A stretch of 64,000 nt of DNA from Pollutimonas harenae (GTDB taxonomy: Bacteria; Pseudomonadota; Gammaproteobacteria; Burkholderiales; Burkholderiaceae_B), in NCBI RefSeq assembly GCF_004153685.1, contig NZ_SDQD01000002.1, positions 1,116,001-1,180,000 of the forward strand, in the 5' to 3' direction. Under the pieces are notes generated by a model that made no database searches, was not told the DNA's origin, and worked only from the letters and a program-made list of their open reading frames with translations. Made by a program: the position numbers and the translations under genes. Of this stretch, positions 1 to 9,859 are shown in pieces. Numbering within the stretch: position 1 is the stretch's first letter; every line of letters begins with the position of its first letter.

Positions 1-1490
1 TTCGCGACATCCTGATCGCCAGCTCTTTTGGCGCCGGTCCCCTGACCGACGCCTTCTGGGTTGCCTTCCGTATCCCCAACCTGTTGCGCAGGCTGTTCGC
101 CGAAGGCGCTTTTTCACAGGCTTTCGTCCCCATACTTGGCGAAGCACGCAGCACTCGCGATCATGAAGCCGTCCGCGTGCTACTTGACCGGGTCTGCCTG
201 ATACTGACCTTTGCCCTCATGCTGGTTACGCTGATCGGCATTATTGGCGCTCCCTGGGTGGTCAGCGCCATGGCCAGCGGCATGCGCAGCGCTGCAAAGC
301 AAACCGAATTCGATGCTGCGGTCTGGATGACGCGGCTGATGTTTCCCTACATTATTTGCATGTCGCTGGTGGCTTTTGCCTCGGGCGTACTCAATACCTG
401 GAGCAAGTTCGCGATACCGGCCTTCACACCCGTCTTGCTGAACTTGTCCATGATAGGCGCCAGCCTGTTTCTGGTTTCCTACTTCGAGACGCCAATCTAT
501 GCGCTGGCGGCGGGGGTCATGATAGGCGGCATAGCCCAGTTGCTGGTGCAGTGGTTTGCACTTGCCAGGCTGGGCCTGCTGCCCCGCTACTCCCTGAGCG
601 TGCGCAAGGCCTGGGCAGACCCCACCATCAAACATATCATGCGGCAGATGTTGCCCGCCATATTAGGCGTCTCGGTCGCCCAGATATCGCTGCTGATCAA
701 CACCAATATTGCCACCTGGCTGCAGGCCGGCAGCGTCACCTGGCTGTCTTTTGCCGACCGGCTGATGGAGTTTCCCACCGCCCTGCTGGGTATCGCCCTG
801 GGTACTGTACTGCTGCCCAGGCTTTCGGCTGCCCACGCAAAGCAAGACCATGCCAGTTATAGCAGTCTGCTGGACTGGGGCTTGAGGCTCGTGCTGCTGC
901 TTGGCCTGCCAGCTGCCATAGGCCTGGCTCTGCTGTCAGACGGCTTGGTCGCCACCCTGTTCAATTATGGTGCCTTTAGCGCCGCCGACGTCATGCAGAC
1001 CCGTCTGGCCGTCATGGCTTACGCAGTGGGCCTGATAGGCCTGCTGGCCATCAAGATCCTGGCACCGGGGTTTTACGCCAAACAAGATATTCGAACGCCG
1101 GTACGCATCGCGCTGCTTGTGTTGGTACTGACACAGCTATTCAATCTGATTCTGGTCCCTCTGTTTGCCCATGCCGGCCTGGCTTTATCCATAGGGCTGG
1201 GTGCCAGTGTGAATGCCTTATGTCTGGTCGTACTGCTGCGTCGCGGTGGTTACTACACCCCACGCCCCGGCTGGATTCGTTTTGGCCTGAGCATGCTTCC
1301 TGCACTGGCCGCCCTATCGGCCGTGCTATGGATAGCGGGCCAACAGCTTGACTGGCTGGCACTGGGCGCATGGCCAGGTTTGCGCGTGCTCTGGCTGGCT
1401 GGCGTGGTAGCTGCCGGCGCCCTGACCTATTTCGCCGTGCTCTTCTGCTGCGGTTTCAGGCCATCAGACTTTACACGACATGGCAAATAA
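1..1490 (+). CDS. murJ: Lipid II flippase MurJ (MviN), 5' end cut by window
   Basis: Inner-membrane flippase that moves the peptidoglycan precursor lipid II to the periplasm. The open frame runs from base 3 at the left edge without a stop. It reads RDILIASSFGAGPLTDAFWV and then the typical IPNLLRRLFAEGAFSQAFVP segment, which is the start of MurJ TM1-TM2. About 496 residues are visible, so only a few tens of N-terminal residues are missing. The rest is a string of hydrophobic helices ending in a short basic tail. A TTG inside the frame at 84 could be called a start but the homology continues upstream, so the gene begins outside the window. It is followed by rpsT on the same strand, a common beta-proteobacterial arrangement. 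Confidence 0.95.
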   Translation, partial: RDILIASSFGAGPLTDAFWVAFRIPNLLRRLFAEGAFSQAFVPILGEARSTRDHEAVRVLLDRVCLILTFALMLVTLIGIIGAPWVVSAMASGMRSAAKQTEFDAAVWMTRLMFPYIICMSLVAFASGVLNTWSKFAIPAFTPVLLNLSMIGASLFLVSYFETPIYALAAGVMIGGIAQLLVQWFALARLGLLPRYSLSVRKAWADPTIKHIMRQMLPAILGVSVAQISLLINTNIATWLQAGSVTWLSFADRLMEFPTALLGIALGTVLLPRLSAAHAKQDHASYSSLLDWGLRLVLLLGLPAAIGLALLSDGLVATLFNYGAFSAADVMQTRLAVMAYAVGLIGLLAIKILAPGFYAKQDIRTPVRIALLVLVLTQLFNLILVPLFAHAGLALSIGLGASVNALCLVVLLRRGGYYTPRPGWIRFGLSMLPALAALSAVLWIAGQQLDWLALGAWPGLRVLWLAGVVAAGALTYFAVLFCCGFRPSDFTRHGK

Positions 1491-1546
1491 TATAGAATAG
1501 CTGTCTTTGCCGAATTAAACCCCCACCAGATACACGGATACGCACA

Positions 1547-1810
1547 ATGGCCAATACTGCCCAAGCCCGCAAACGTGCTCGCCAGTCGGTAGAGCGCAAC
1601 AAACACAACGCCAGCCTGCGCTCTATGCTTCGTACGTCGATCAAACGCGTGCGCCAAGCAATCGAAGCCGGCGATAAAGCTGTCGCTGCTGAAGTTTTCC
1701 AAAAAACCACCAGCATTATCGATCGCGTTGCCGACAAGAACATTATTCACAAAAACAAGGCTGCCCGTCATAAAAGCCGCCTTGCAGCCGCAGTAAAAGC
1801 CCTAGCCTAA
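1547..1810 (+). CDS. rpsT: 30S ribosomal protein S20
   Basis: Primary 16S rRNA-binding protein of the small subunit. It has 87 residues, very rich in Lys and Arg, with the S20 opening [13 protein letters not shown], a central LRTSIKRV segment and the closing [19 protein letters not shown]. Length and composition match the family. It lies 57 bases after murJ and is followed by a strong intrinsic terminator, so it probably has its own promoter in the gap. Its AT-richer leader (TAATATAGAATAG near 1488) could hold the -10 element, but this is a guess. Confidence 0.98.
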   Translation: MANTAQARKRARQSVERNKHNASLRSMLRTSIKRVRQAIEAGDKAVAAEVFQKTTSIIDRVADKNIIHKNKAARHKSRLAAAVKALA

Positions 1811-1855
1811 TTGCTGCCAGGGTTTAGTCGGCAAAATCGGGGGCAACCCCAGCAA

Positions 1856-1886
1856 AACAGGACGCTCTAGGCGTCCTGTTTTTTTT
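1856..1886 (+). terminator. Intrinsic terminator of rpsT
   Basis: Perfect 10-bp stem AACAGGACGC / GCGTCCTGTT with a 5-base loop, followed directly by a run of T. It sits 45 bases after the rpsT stop. Confidence 0.93.
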
Positions 1887-1959
1887 GTGGGGTATAGTTT
1901 GGTCTGCATAAGCAAAAAAGTTTTTATACACAATAACAGCAACCGAACCCATACGAGAC

Positions 1960-2928
1960 ATGTCCATGAGTACATCCGCAGCACGCGCTATCCTGCAATT
2001 GCTTCCCCTGAATGCCCCCTACGCCCAAGAACGCCTGTCCAAGCATTTCGATGTCATTGAGCTCTGGAAAGAGGCTGATCCCAAATCCGTTATTGCTGAG
2101 CGTAAAGACAATATCGAAGTTGTGGTCACCAGCGCCATGACGCCCACACCCGCCGACCTGATCGACGCCCTGCCCCAGCTCAAGGCCATATGCAGCCAGG
2201 GTGTGGGTTACGACGCCATCGATGTCAAGCATGCCCAGGGCAAAAAGATTCTGGTCAGCAATACCCCCGAGGTGCTCAATGACTGCGTTGCCGATCTGGC
2301 TTTCGGTCTGTTGCTGGCCACCGCACGCAAACTCGGGCACGCTGAGCGTTATGTTCGGGACCATCAGTGGGGCACTGATGCCGCCTTCCCGCTGGGTGCC
2401 AAAGTCAGCCACAAAAGGCTGGGCATCGTCGGACTGGGCCGGATAGGCATGGCCATTGCACAGCGCGCCGCCGGCTTCGACATGGACATCCGCTACCACA
2501 ATCGCAGCGAGCGCATTGGTATTTCATACGGCTACGAGGCCTCGCTGGTCGACCTAGCCTCCTGGGCCGACTTCCTGATCATCGCCACCGTTGGCGGCGA
2601 CAGCACACGAGGCCTGATCAACGCAGAAGTGCTCAAGGCACTTGGCCCCAACGGCATCATTGTGAATATCTCACGCGGCTCGGTCATAGACGAAACCGCT
2701 ATGGTCAATGCCTTGGCCAGCGGCGAATTGGGTGGTGCGGGCCTCGATGTCTATGAAGCCGAACCCAAGGTGCCCGATGCGCTGAAATCGATGGATAACG
2801 TCGTGATCGTACCTCATATCGGTAGCGCCACAAACGAAACACGCAAGGCCATGATCGACCTGGTGCTGGATAACGTCGACGCCTACGCCACTACAGGCAA
2901 AGTGATCACGCCTGTACCCGCGCTATAG
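1960..2928 (+). CDS. D-isomer-specific 2-hydroxyacid dehydrogenase (glyoxylate/hydroxypyruvate reductase-like)
   Basis: NAD(P)H-linked reductase of a 2-keto acid. The 322 residues show the family layout: a substrate-binding half, a Rossmann domain with GLGRIG at about residues 158-163, then the catalytic triad Arg239 (NISRGSVID), Glu268 (DVYEAEP) and His286 (VPHIGSAT). The PHIGSAT ending and overall length resemble hydroxypyruvate/glyoxylate reductases more than PdxB or SerA, which carry extra domains. Two start codons are possible, ATG 1960 and ATG 1966. It is a single gene between two terminators. The exact substrate cannot be read from sequence. Confidence 0.9.
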   Translation: MSMSTSAARAILQLLPLNAPYAQERLSKHFDVIELWKEADPKSVIAERKDNIEVVVTSAMTPTPADLIDALPQLKAICSQGVGYDAIDVKHAQGKKILVSNTPEVLNDCVADLAFGLLLATARKLGHAERYVRDHQWGTDAAFPLGAKVSHKRLGIVGLGRIGMAIAQRAAGFDMDIRYHNRSERIGISYGYEASLVDLASWADFLIIATVGGDSTRGLINAEVLKALGPNGIIVNISRGSVIDETAMVNALASGELGGAGLDVYEAEPKVPDALKSMDNVVIVPHIGSATNETRKAMIDLVLDNVDAYATTGKVITPVPAL

Positions 2929-2931
2929 CCA

Positions 2932-2955
2932 TAAAAAACGCCCCACTAGGGGCGT
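2932..2955 (-). terminator. Intrinsic terminator of the DUF3579 gene
   Basis: On the minus strand a 7-bp stem ACGCCCC / GGGGCGT with a 4-base loop is followed by TTTTTTAT. The stop codon of the minus-strand gene (2946-2948) lies in the loop, so terminator and coding end overlap. On the plus strand no T-run follows, so it does not serve the upstream dehydrogenase well. Confidence 0.8.
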
Positions 2956-3254
2956 AAAGGGCCTGGAACCTCTCTTTCGGTAGTCTGCAACTTGTTATCG
3001 CTTGCAAAGTCGCAAACAAACTTCCAGGCCAAAGGCTCGAGATCTCGCAGGCGATGATCAACCAGCACACAACGGACGCCATCAAGCACAACTGGCACGG
3101 CATAGGGAGAATACGTGAGGTGGTCTCCTACGGCGCCCGCCGGTCGGAACTGTGACATTACTCCCGCAAGACGCTCGGCCCAGTCGCTGGGGCGAAAACG
3201 CTGGCCGTCCAGAGTAAGGCCACGAATAACTAGTTGCTGCACAAATTGGGTCAT
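2946..3254 (-). CDS. DUF3579 domain protein
   Basis: Small protein of unknown function from a family I know almost only from beta-proteobacteria, usually beside argF. The conserved core is visible: VIRGLTLDGQRFRPSDWAERLAGVMSQF, then YSPYAVPVVLDGVRCVLVDHRLRDLEPLAWKFVCDFA. I start it at ATG 3254 because GGAAG lies 5 bases upstream (GCGGAAGTTT). The open frame extends upstream to 3368, but that part (MPAGHPQKTDAMGQ) does not look like the family. It is divergent from argF. The conserved Arg, Trp and Asp residues suggest a folded enzyme-like or nucleic-acid-binding domain, but no role is established that I know of. Confidence 0.85.
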   Translation of the reverse strand: MTQFVQQLVIRGLTLDGQRFRPSDWAERLAGVMSQFRPAGAVGDHLTYSPYAVPVVLDGVRCVLVDHRLRDLEPLAWKFVCDFASDNKLQTTEREVPGPLRP

Positions 3255-3399
3255 AAACTTCCGCGGACAAATCGTAGCCATTTCAGGCTTGCCAAACTTT
3301 CCCTGCGCCGCGAATTGTATATGATCCTGGCCCATGGCATCCGTTTTTTGCGGATGACCAGCGGGCAAGGTAAGATGGCTCTTTTACACAAGGCTTATT

Positions 3400-4344
3400 A
3401 TGTCTGACGCCACACCAAAAACCGGACCACTGCGGCATTTCCTGCAATTTCGCGACTTATCAAAAACCGAGATCCAGTATGTGCTGGATCGTGCGCAACT
3501 GATCAAGAAAAAGTTCAAGCGCTACGAGCCGCATCACACATTGCACGATCGCAACCTGGCCATGGTTTTTGAAAAGGCCAGCACCCGCACCCGTGTTTCT
3601 TTTGAGGCGGGCATGTATCAGCTTGGGGGCTCAGTCATACATCTTACCACTGGCGACTCGCAGCTGGGGCGCTCAGAGCCCATCGAGGACACGGCCCGTG
3701 TCATATCGCGCATGGTCGACCTGGTCATGATCCGCACCTTCGAGCAAACCCGCATCGAGCGCTTTGCATCGCATTCCCGCGTGCCAGTCATCAACGGGCT
3801 GACCAACGAATTCCATCCTTGCCAGATCCTCGCTGATATTTTCACCTTTATAGAGCACCAGGGGCCCATAGCGGGCAAAACGGTCGCCTGGATAGGTGAT
3901 GCCAACAATATGGCCTATACGTGGCTACAGGCGGCTGAAATCCTTGGCTTCCGTCTGCACGTTTCGGCACCCGCCGGTTACCAGCTCGATCCGCAACGCG
4001 TAGGCCAGCTCCCAGCCGGCATCCTGCAGGAATTCGCCGATCCCATCGAGGCCTGCCGAGACGCTCACCTGGTCACCACCGACGTCTGGACCAGCATGGG
4101 CTACGAAGACGAAAACGAAGAACGCCGCAAGGCTTTTGCCGACTGGTGCGTCGATGCCGACATGATGGCTGCCGCCGATCCCAAGGCCTTGTTCATGCAC
4201 TGTCTGCCGGCCCACCGGGGCGAAGAAGTCACCGGAGAAGTCATCGACGGACCCCAAAGTGTGGTCTGGGACGAAGCCGAAAATCGTCTGCACGTGCAAA
4301 AAGCGCTCATGGAATTCCTGTTGCTGGGACAACTGCCCGCCTGA
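3400..4344 (+). CDS. argF: Ornithine carbamoyltransferase
   Basis: Makes citrulline from ornithine and carbamoyl phosphate, step six of arginine synthesis, in the cytoplasm. The 314 residues match the anabolic enzyme. The carbamoyl-phosphate loop STRTR is at 61-65, HPCQ at about 139-142, and the ornithine/catalytic motif HCLPAHRGEEV lies near the C terminus with its active-site Cys. The start ATG 3400 is preceded by a short leader; the gene has its own terminator. argG lies just downstream on the opposite strand, so two arginine genes converge here. Confidence 0.98.
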   Translation: MSDATPKTGPLRHFLQFRDLSKTEIQYVLDRAQLIKKKFKRYEPHHTLHDRNLAMVFEKASTRTRVSFEAGMYQLGGSVIHLTTGDSQLGRSEPIEDTARVISRMVDLVMIRTFEQTRIERFASHSRVPVINGLTNEFHPCQILADIFTFIEHQGPIAGKTVAWIGDANNMAYTWLQAAEILGFRLHVSAPAGYQLDPQRVGQLPAGILQEFADPIEACRDAHLVTTDVWTSMGYEDENEERRKAFADWCVDADMMAAADPKALFMHCLPAHRGEEVTGEVIDGPQSVVWDEAENRLHVQKALMEFLLLGQLPA

Positions 4345-4369
4345 TCCTGCCAGCATACTCGGCGTCATG

Positions 4370-4398
4370 ACCGGACCTCATCGAGGTCCGGTTTTTTT
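4370..4398 (+). terminator. Intrinsic terminator of argF
   Basis: Perfect 10-bp stem ACCGGACCTC / GAGGTCCGGT with a 3-base loop, followed by TTTTTTT. Confidence 0.95.
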
Positions 4399-4408
4399 AT
4401 GTATACCC

Positions 4409-4435
4409 AAAAACAAAGCGGCTCATGTGAGCCGC
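4409..4435 (-). terminator. Intrinsic terminator of argG
   Basis: 8-bp stem GCGGCTCA / TGAGCCGC with a 2-base loop, followed on the minus strand by TTTGTTTTT. It is back to back with the argF terminator, separating the convergent pair. Confidence 0.88.
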
Positions 4436-4464
4436 CCTGATATACCGAAAGAATGCCTTCCAGA

Positions 4465-5844
<1,380 letters not shown>

Positions 5845-5883
5845 TTATAACCGTTAAGAATTTTGATAGAATAACAATGCTCC

Positions 5884-5959
5884 GGGGGAGTAGCTCAGCT
5901 GGGAGAGCGCTGCGTTCGCAATGCAGAGGTCGGGAGTTCGATCCTCCTCTTCTCCACCA
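5884..5959 (+). tRNA. tRNA-Ala, anticodon CGC
   Basis: A 76-base tRNA with encoded CCA (5957-5959) folds into a full cloverleaf. The acceptor stem is GGGGGAG / CTTCTCC, the D-stem GCTC / GAGC, the anticodon stem CTGCG / TGCAG with loop TTCGCAA, and the T-stem GGGAG / CTCCT with TTCGATC loop. The loop gives anticodon CGC, reading GCG. The third acceptor pair is G3-U70, the alanine identity element, which supports Ala independently. Confidence 0.96.
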
Positions 5960-5965
5960 AGATTC

Positions 5966-5996
5966 AAGCCCTGACTGACATCAGTTGGGGCTTTTT
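5966..5996 (+). terminator. Intrinsic terminator of tRNA-Ala
   Basis: AAGCCC / GGGCTT outer stem and ACTGA / TCAGT inner stem, separated by short mismatches, followed by TTTTT. It lies just after the tRNA CCA end. Confidence 0.85.
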
Positions 5997-6007
5997 GTTG
6001 GCCGGAG

Positions 6008-6544
6008 CTACCACATCAAGTCATCTGGAACCTGAAAGGCAGCGTACGGATCGTCTTCATCGATGCTGGCGCTGGTCTTTTTCACATACACCACAAGCGA
6101 AGGGTCGCGCTCGGCAATTTTGTCAGCAACTATCCGGGGGACGAGTTCAGCTGTACTGCCTAGCTTAACGATGACAAGACGCCCGGCAACCAAATGCGCC
6201 TGCACCTCGGCCGACACATGTATCCGTTCTATGGTCGTGCCATGGGTAAAGTTATAGGCAATATCGCCAGCGCCTTTACTCTGGCGGCTTTGCTGCACCA
6301 TTTGAACTATTTGCGCCATGATGGCTTTTTGGTTGGCGGTGGCAACGCGCTGGGCATTGAGTTCGCGGGTCCGCTCAAGATTCCGGTGCTGTGCTTCAAG
6401 GGCGGCAAGCCGAGCCTCATCGACGCTTTGCGTGCCACTCTGGCGTTCAACCTTCTTCTGCTTGCTCTTATCGTGATGGGCCTGTTTGATTTTGCCTTTG
6501 TTAACCAGCCCCGCTTTCAAAAGCTGCTCCTGCAGCGAAACCAT
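6008..6544 (-). CDS. DUF2058 family protein (YaiL-like)
   Basis: The 178 residues match the YaiL/DUF2058 family, often annotated as a nucleoprotein or polynucleotide-associated enzyme without proven activity. The family opening [20 protein letters not shown] is clear. It is followed by a charged helical stretch (about residues 20-85, [10 protein letters not shown] to [10 protein letters not shown], probably a coiled coil) and a beta-rich C-terminal part ([35 protein letters not shown]). It stands alone downstream of the carbonic anhydrase on the same strand, 67 bases apart, so the two may be co-transcribed. Confidence 0.85.
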   Translation of the reverse strand: MVSLQEQLLKAGLVNKGKIKQAHHDKSKQKKVERQSGTQSVDEARLAALEAQHRNLERTRELNAQRVATANQKAIMAQIVQMVQQSRQSKGAGDIAYNFTHGTTIERIHVSAEVQAHLVAGRLVIVKLGSTAELVPRIVADKIAERDPSLVVYVKKTSASIDEDDPYAAFQVPDDLMW

Positions 6545-6611
6545 ATGTTCGACTCCGTAAATAATGCCCCACTCTACGCCGGGCTCGTAACCTTTTGGTT
6601 GCCGGCAATGA

Positions 6612-7358
6612 TTATGCGACGAGTTCTACCTCGCCTGTGCCGAGATGATAAAGACCACCAACAACCTTGACCTGACCAGCTTGAACTGCCCGACTCAGTA
6701 TGGGCGTGGCCTCTTGCAAGCGCTTTGCGTTCTGCTTGATATTTTCAATGGTAGCTGCCTGTACCAGTGTACCTTGATGGGATTTAGCAGCGGCCCGTAC
6801 GGCTGGCATCAGCTCGGTAACTATACTGTTAATGTGGCCGGGAAATTCGGCCTGCTTGTCATATGTGTTAACCGCCGCGCTTACCGCGCCACAACTGGTA
6901 TGCCCCAGCACCATGATCAACGGCGTATTCAGAACCGCGACGCCATATTCCAGACTTGCCAGAATATCGCTGGTGACATAGTTGCCGGCAACGCGCGTTA
7001 CGAACAGGTCACCTCTTGCTTCGTCAAAACATAATTCGGGGCTGACGCGAGAGTCAGCACAGCTCAAAATAGAAGCGTAGGGGTTTTGCCCGTCAACCAA
7101 TGCTGCACGTGTGGATGTAAAGCTTCGGCTTTTGCTCTGGCCTGCAGTGTATCGCTCGTTTCCTTCAATCAAACGCTTAAGGGCTTGATCGGGAGAAAGT
7201 ACGTTTTCTGGTTTGGGTGGTAATTTTGCGTGGGCGATCCCAGCCGCTGCAGACATACCCAGTAATGACAATGCACCTATCATGCCAAGGGCAGCACGTC
7301 TGGAGGGTGACTCGGGCGCTTTACCCAAGGTACTACCGCGTATACATAGTCTGCACAT
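6612..7358 (-). CDS. Beta-class carbonic anhydrase with Tat-type signal
   Basis: Zinc enzyme for CO2/bicarbonate exchange. The ligands are in CADSR (Cys100, Asp102, Arg104) and GHTSCGA (His153, Cys156) of the 248-residue protein. Residues 19-44 read SRRAALGMIGALSLL then a hydrophobic run ending AGIAHA, a twin-arginine signal peptide with Ala-x-Ala cleavage. The product is therefore predicted periplasmic, unlike the cytosolic Can/CynT enzymes. The start at 7358 is supported by AGGAG 7 bases upstream. The N-terminal MCRLCIRG extension before the Tat motif is unusual but keeps good codon use. Confidence 0.92.
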   Translation of the reverse strand: MCRLCIRGSTLGKAPESPSRRAALGMIGALSLLGMSAAAGIAHAKLPPKPENVLSPDQALKRLIEGNERYTAGQSKSRSFTSTRAALVDGQNPYASILSCADSRVSPELCFDEARGDLFVTRVAGNYVTSDILASLEYGVAVLNTPLIMVLGHTSCGAVSAAVNTYDKQAEFPGHINSIVTELMPAVRAAAKSHQGTLVQAATIENIKQNAKRLQEATPILSRAVQAGQVKVVGGLYHLGTGEVELVA

Positions 7359-7568
7359 ATCCGGCTCCTGATTTTAGTTGTATCCATAGATTACATGTTG
7401 ATTTAACTCATGACAATATAAATATTCGTCAGGCTTATTTCGACATCGTGTCTTGCTTGCTTGTCCTTGAGCAACTTACATATTGGCGTACGGTGTTTAC
7501 AATGAAATATCCCTATATATACGATGAAATCTGCCGACGGCGGGACTCACTATCACAGGAGACGGGCA

Positions 7569-9077
7569 ATGGCCTCAAGCAACACCAACACCAGCACCAT
7601 CACAAAAACAGCCAGCGATGAACTGCAAGCCACCGTCTGGTTTGATACTTCCAAGATTCTGATCGACGGCCAATGGCGGGACGCCGCATCCAGCAAGACC
7701 CTGCCCATAGAGAATCCATCCACCGGCGCAACCATTGGCGTCATTGCACGTGGCAGCAACGAAGATGTTGAAGCGGCCGTTGCAGCGGCCCGCGCCGCCT
7801 CGCGCGGCGCGTGGGGCCGCATGACCGCCACTGAACGTGGCCGCATCCTGATGAAAATGTCAGCGCTGGTGCTTGAGCGTGCCGATGAGTTGGCCATGAT
7901 CGAGGCGCTGGATGTGGGTAAACCGCTACACCAATCGCTTAATGATTCAAAAGCACTGGCACGCTATCTCGAGTTCTATGCCGGTGCAGCCGATAAACTG
8001 ATGGGCGATACCATTCCCTATCAGGATGGCTTCACCGTCTTTACCTTGCGCGAGCCACACGGCGTGTGCGGGATTATCATCCCCTGGAATTACCCCATGC
8101 AAATTGTGGGCCGCGCGGTCGGCGCCGCCCTGGCTGCGGGCAATAGCTGCGTCGTCAAGCCCGCCGAAGACGCCTCGGTCTCGACGCTGGCGTTCGCGGC
8201 GATCGCCCTCGAGGCCGGCATGCCCGCCGGCGCATTGAATGTCGTGACCGGCCTGGGTGCCGAGGCCGGATCAGCACTGTCCACGCATCCCGGCATCGAC
8301 CATGTATCGTTTACCGGCTCTGTCGGAACAGGAAAACATATCCAGACGGCGGCCGCCCAAAACGTCATCCCCGTTACGCTCGAACTTGGTGGAAAATCAC
8401 CGCATATTGTGTTCGAAGATTGTGATCTGGATAAAGCCATGCCCACCCTGGTGGGCGCCTGCATGCAGAATGCAGGGCAAACTTGCTCGGCCGCTTCACG
8501 CGTGCTGGTACAGCGCAGCATCTACGATGAGGTCAAGCAACGCATGAGCGAGCTCTATCGAAACCTGGTGGCCGGGCCAGCAGTAGATGGTTGCGATCTG
8601 GGTCCGCTGGTATCAGCCAAGCAAAAAAGTATCGTCAGCAGTTATATTGATCTGGGCAAAGCCGAACTGAACGTCGCGGCCGAGGGCACAATCCGCGAAA
8701 ACGCCGCCACTAACGGACATTTTGTACGCGCAGTCCTGTTTTCCGAAGTACCGCCCAATCACCGTTTGGCGCAAGAAGAGATCTTTGGTCCGGTACAAGT
8801 ACTGATCCCTTTTGAAGACGAGGCAGAGGCTATAGAGATCGCCAATGGCACACCATACGGCCTTGTAGCGGGCGTATGGACCCGCGACGGTAGCCGTCAG
8901 ATGCGCATGGCACGGCACCTGGATGTCGGTCAGGTGTTTCTTAACAATTACGGCGCAGGTGGCGGTATCGAACTGCCCTTTGGCGGCGTAGGAAAGTCTG
9001 GTCACGGACGTGAAAAAGGCTTTGAGGCTCTGTACGGGTTTACACGTGTCAAGACGGTCACTGCACATCATGGTTGA
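7569..9077 (+). CDS. Aldehyde dehydrogenase (betaine-/aminoaldehyde dehydrogenase-like)
   Basis: NAD(P)-dependent oxidation of an aldehyde to the acid. From ATG 7569 there are 502 residues. The ALDH hallmarks are present: PWNYP with catalytic Asn174, ELGGKSP with Glu272, NAGQTCSA with nucleophile Cys306, and QEEIFGPV. I choose ATG 7569 over the upstream in-frame ATG 7524 because AGGAG lies 7 bases before it (CACAGGAGACGGGCA). The closest classes are betaine aldehyde and gamma-aminobutyraldehyde dehydrogenases, judged by general look only. No pathway neighbour is adjacent, so the substrate is open. Confidence 0.92.
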   Translation: MASSNTNTSTITKTASDELQATVWFDTSKILIDGQWRDAASSKTLPIENPSTGATIGVIARGSNEDVEAAVAAARAASRGAWGRMTATERGRILMKMSALVLERADELAMIEALDVGKPLHQSLNDSKALARYLEFYAGAADKLMGDTIPYQDGFTVFTLREPHGVCGIIIPWNYPMQIVGRAVGAALAAGNSCVVKPAEDASVSTLAFAAIALEAGMPAGALNVVTGLGAEAGSALSTHPGIDHVSFTGSVGTGKHIQTAAAQNVIPVTLELGGKSPHIVFEDCDLDKAMPTLVGACMQNAGQTCSAASRVLVQRSIYDEVKQRMSELYRNLVAGPAVDGCDLGPLVSAKQKSIVSSYIDLGKAELNVAAEGTIRENAATNGHFVRAVLFSEVPPNHRLAQEEIFGPVQVLIPFEDEAEAIEIANGTPYGLVAGVWTRDGSRQMRMARHLDVGQVFLNNYGAGGGIELPFGGVGKSGHGREKGFEALYGFTRVKTVTAHHG

Positions 9078-9086
9078 TGGTTCGCA

Positions 9087-9722
9087 CTAACATCCAAGCT
9101 GAGCGACACGCATCACCACAGCACCACAGGCCCGCACCAGCTCTGGGTCGTGGCTCGCGAACAGCACGATCCGATCTCGGGACCACACCCTGAACTGATC
9201 GGCCAGCGCGGCGCGTGCCTGCTTGTCCAGCCCATCGCTGGGGCCGTCTGCAATCACAACTGACGGCTCTCCCAAAGCGGCGGCTGTAAGAAATACCTTG
9301 CGGCGCGTACCCGTTGACATCTGCTCGAAGCGCTTGTCCAGATGCGGCTCGAGCCCCAGGCGGTATGCCAGAGCAAGCACTTCCTCGTCGAGGCTAGTGT
9401 GCTTATCCAAGGCGATTCGTTCGAGCAACTCACGCCCCGTCAACTCGGGGAATATCAAGCAATTTTCGGGCACATAGGCTATACGGGCCTTGGCTTGCCG
9501 TGGCTCGGCGGCCAGCGAATGCCCGCCGACCCAGATTTCGCCAGTATCGGGGGCAATGACACCTGCGAGAATTTCCAGCAAGCAGGATTTGCCGGTGCTT
9601 TCTTCTTCGCAGAAGGCCACACAGCCCGGGGCAAACGTATGAGTCAGCCCCTGAAACACAAGATGATCGCCATACCGCTTACTGAGATTATTGATCCGCA
9701 ACATGGATGCAAGTGTACGCAT
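9087..9722 (-). CDS. Orphan ABC-type ATPase with degenerate nucleotide-binding motifs
   Basis: The fold is that of an ABC-2/CcmA-type ATP-binding subunit. It has the start LRINNLSKRYGDHLVFQGLTH, a Q-loop region YVPENCLIFPELTGRELL, a signature MSTGTRRKV, a D-loop SDGLD, and the switch His in FASHDPELV. The key loops are altered. Walker A reads EEESTGKSC, lacking its first Gly, and Walker B ends VVIADGPSD, with Gly in place of the catalytic Glu. So ATP hydrolysis should be weak or absent, though Lys-Ser of the P-loop remain. Starts at ATG 9722 or ATG 9704 are equally plausible; neither has a clear ribosome site. No membrane partner is adjacent. It sits at the downstream end of the catabolic minus-strand run. 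Confidence 0.75.
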   Translation of the reverse strand: MRTLASMLRINNLSKRYGDHLVFQGLTHTFAPGCVAFCEEESTGKSCLLEILAGVIAPDTGEIWVGGHSLAAEPRQAKARIAYVPENCLIFPELTGRELLERIALDKHTSLDEEVLALAYRLGLEPHLDKRFEQMSTGTRRKVFLTAAALGEPSVVIADGPSDGLDKQARAALADQFRVWSRDRIVLFASHDPELVRACGAVVMRVAQLGC

Positions 9723-9859
9723 GAATACGTTACACCGCCACACTTTGTGCCAATCGCACCAACCACAGTAGCCTAAGATAGGTCGAAGTCGATTAAGTAA
9801 TCCGAAACGGCACGCATCACGCAAAAAAAAACAGCTGGATGACTGAGGCCTGGCCTGTC

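Noticed and set aside
7380-7560. FNR box or operator upstream of the aldehyde dehydrogenase (TTGATTTAACTCATGACAA)
   Set aside because: The spacing is wrong for FNR and no dyad symmetry with usable half-sites is seen.
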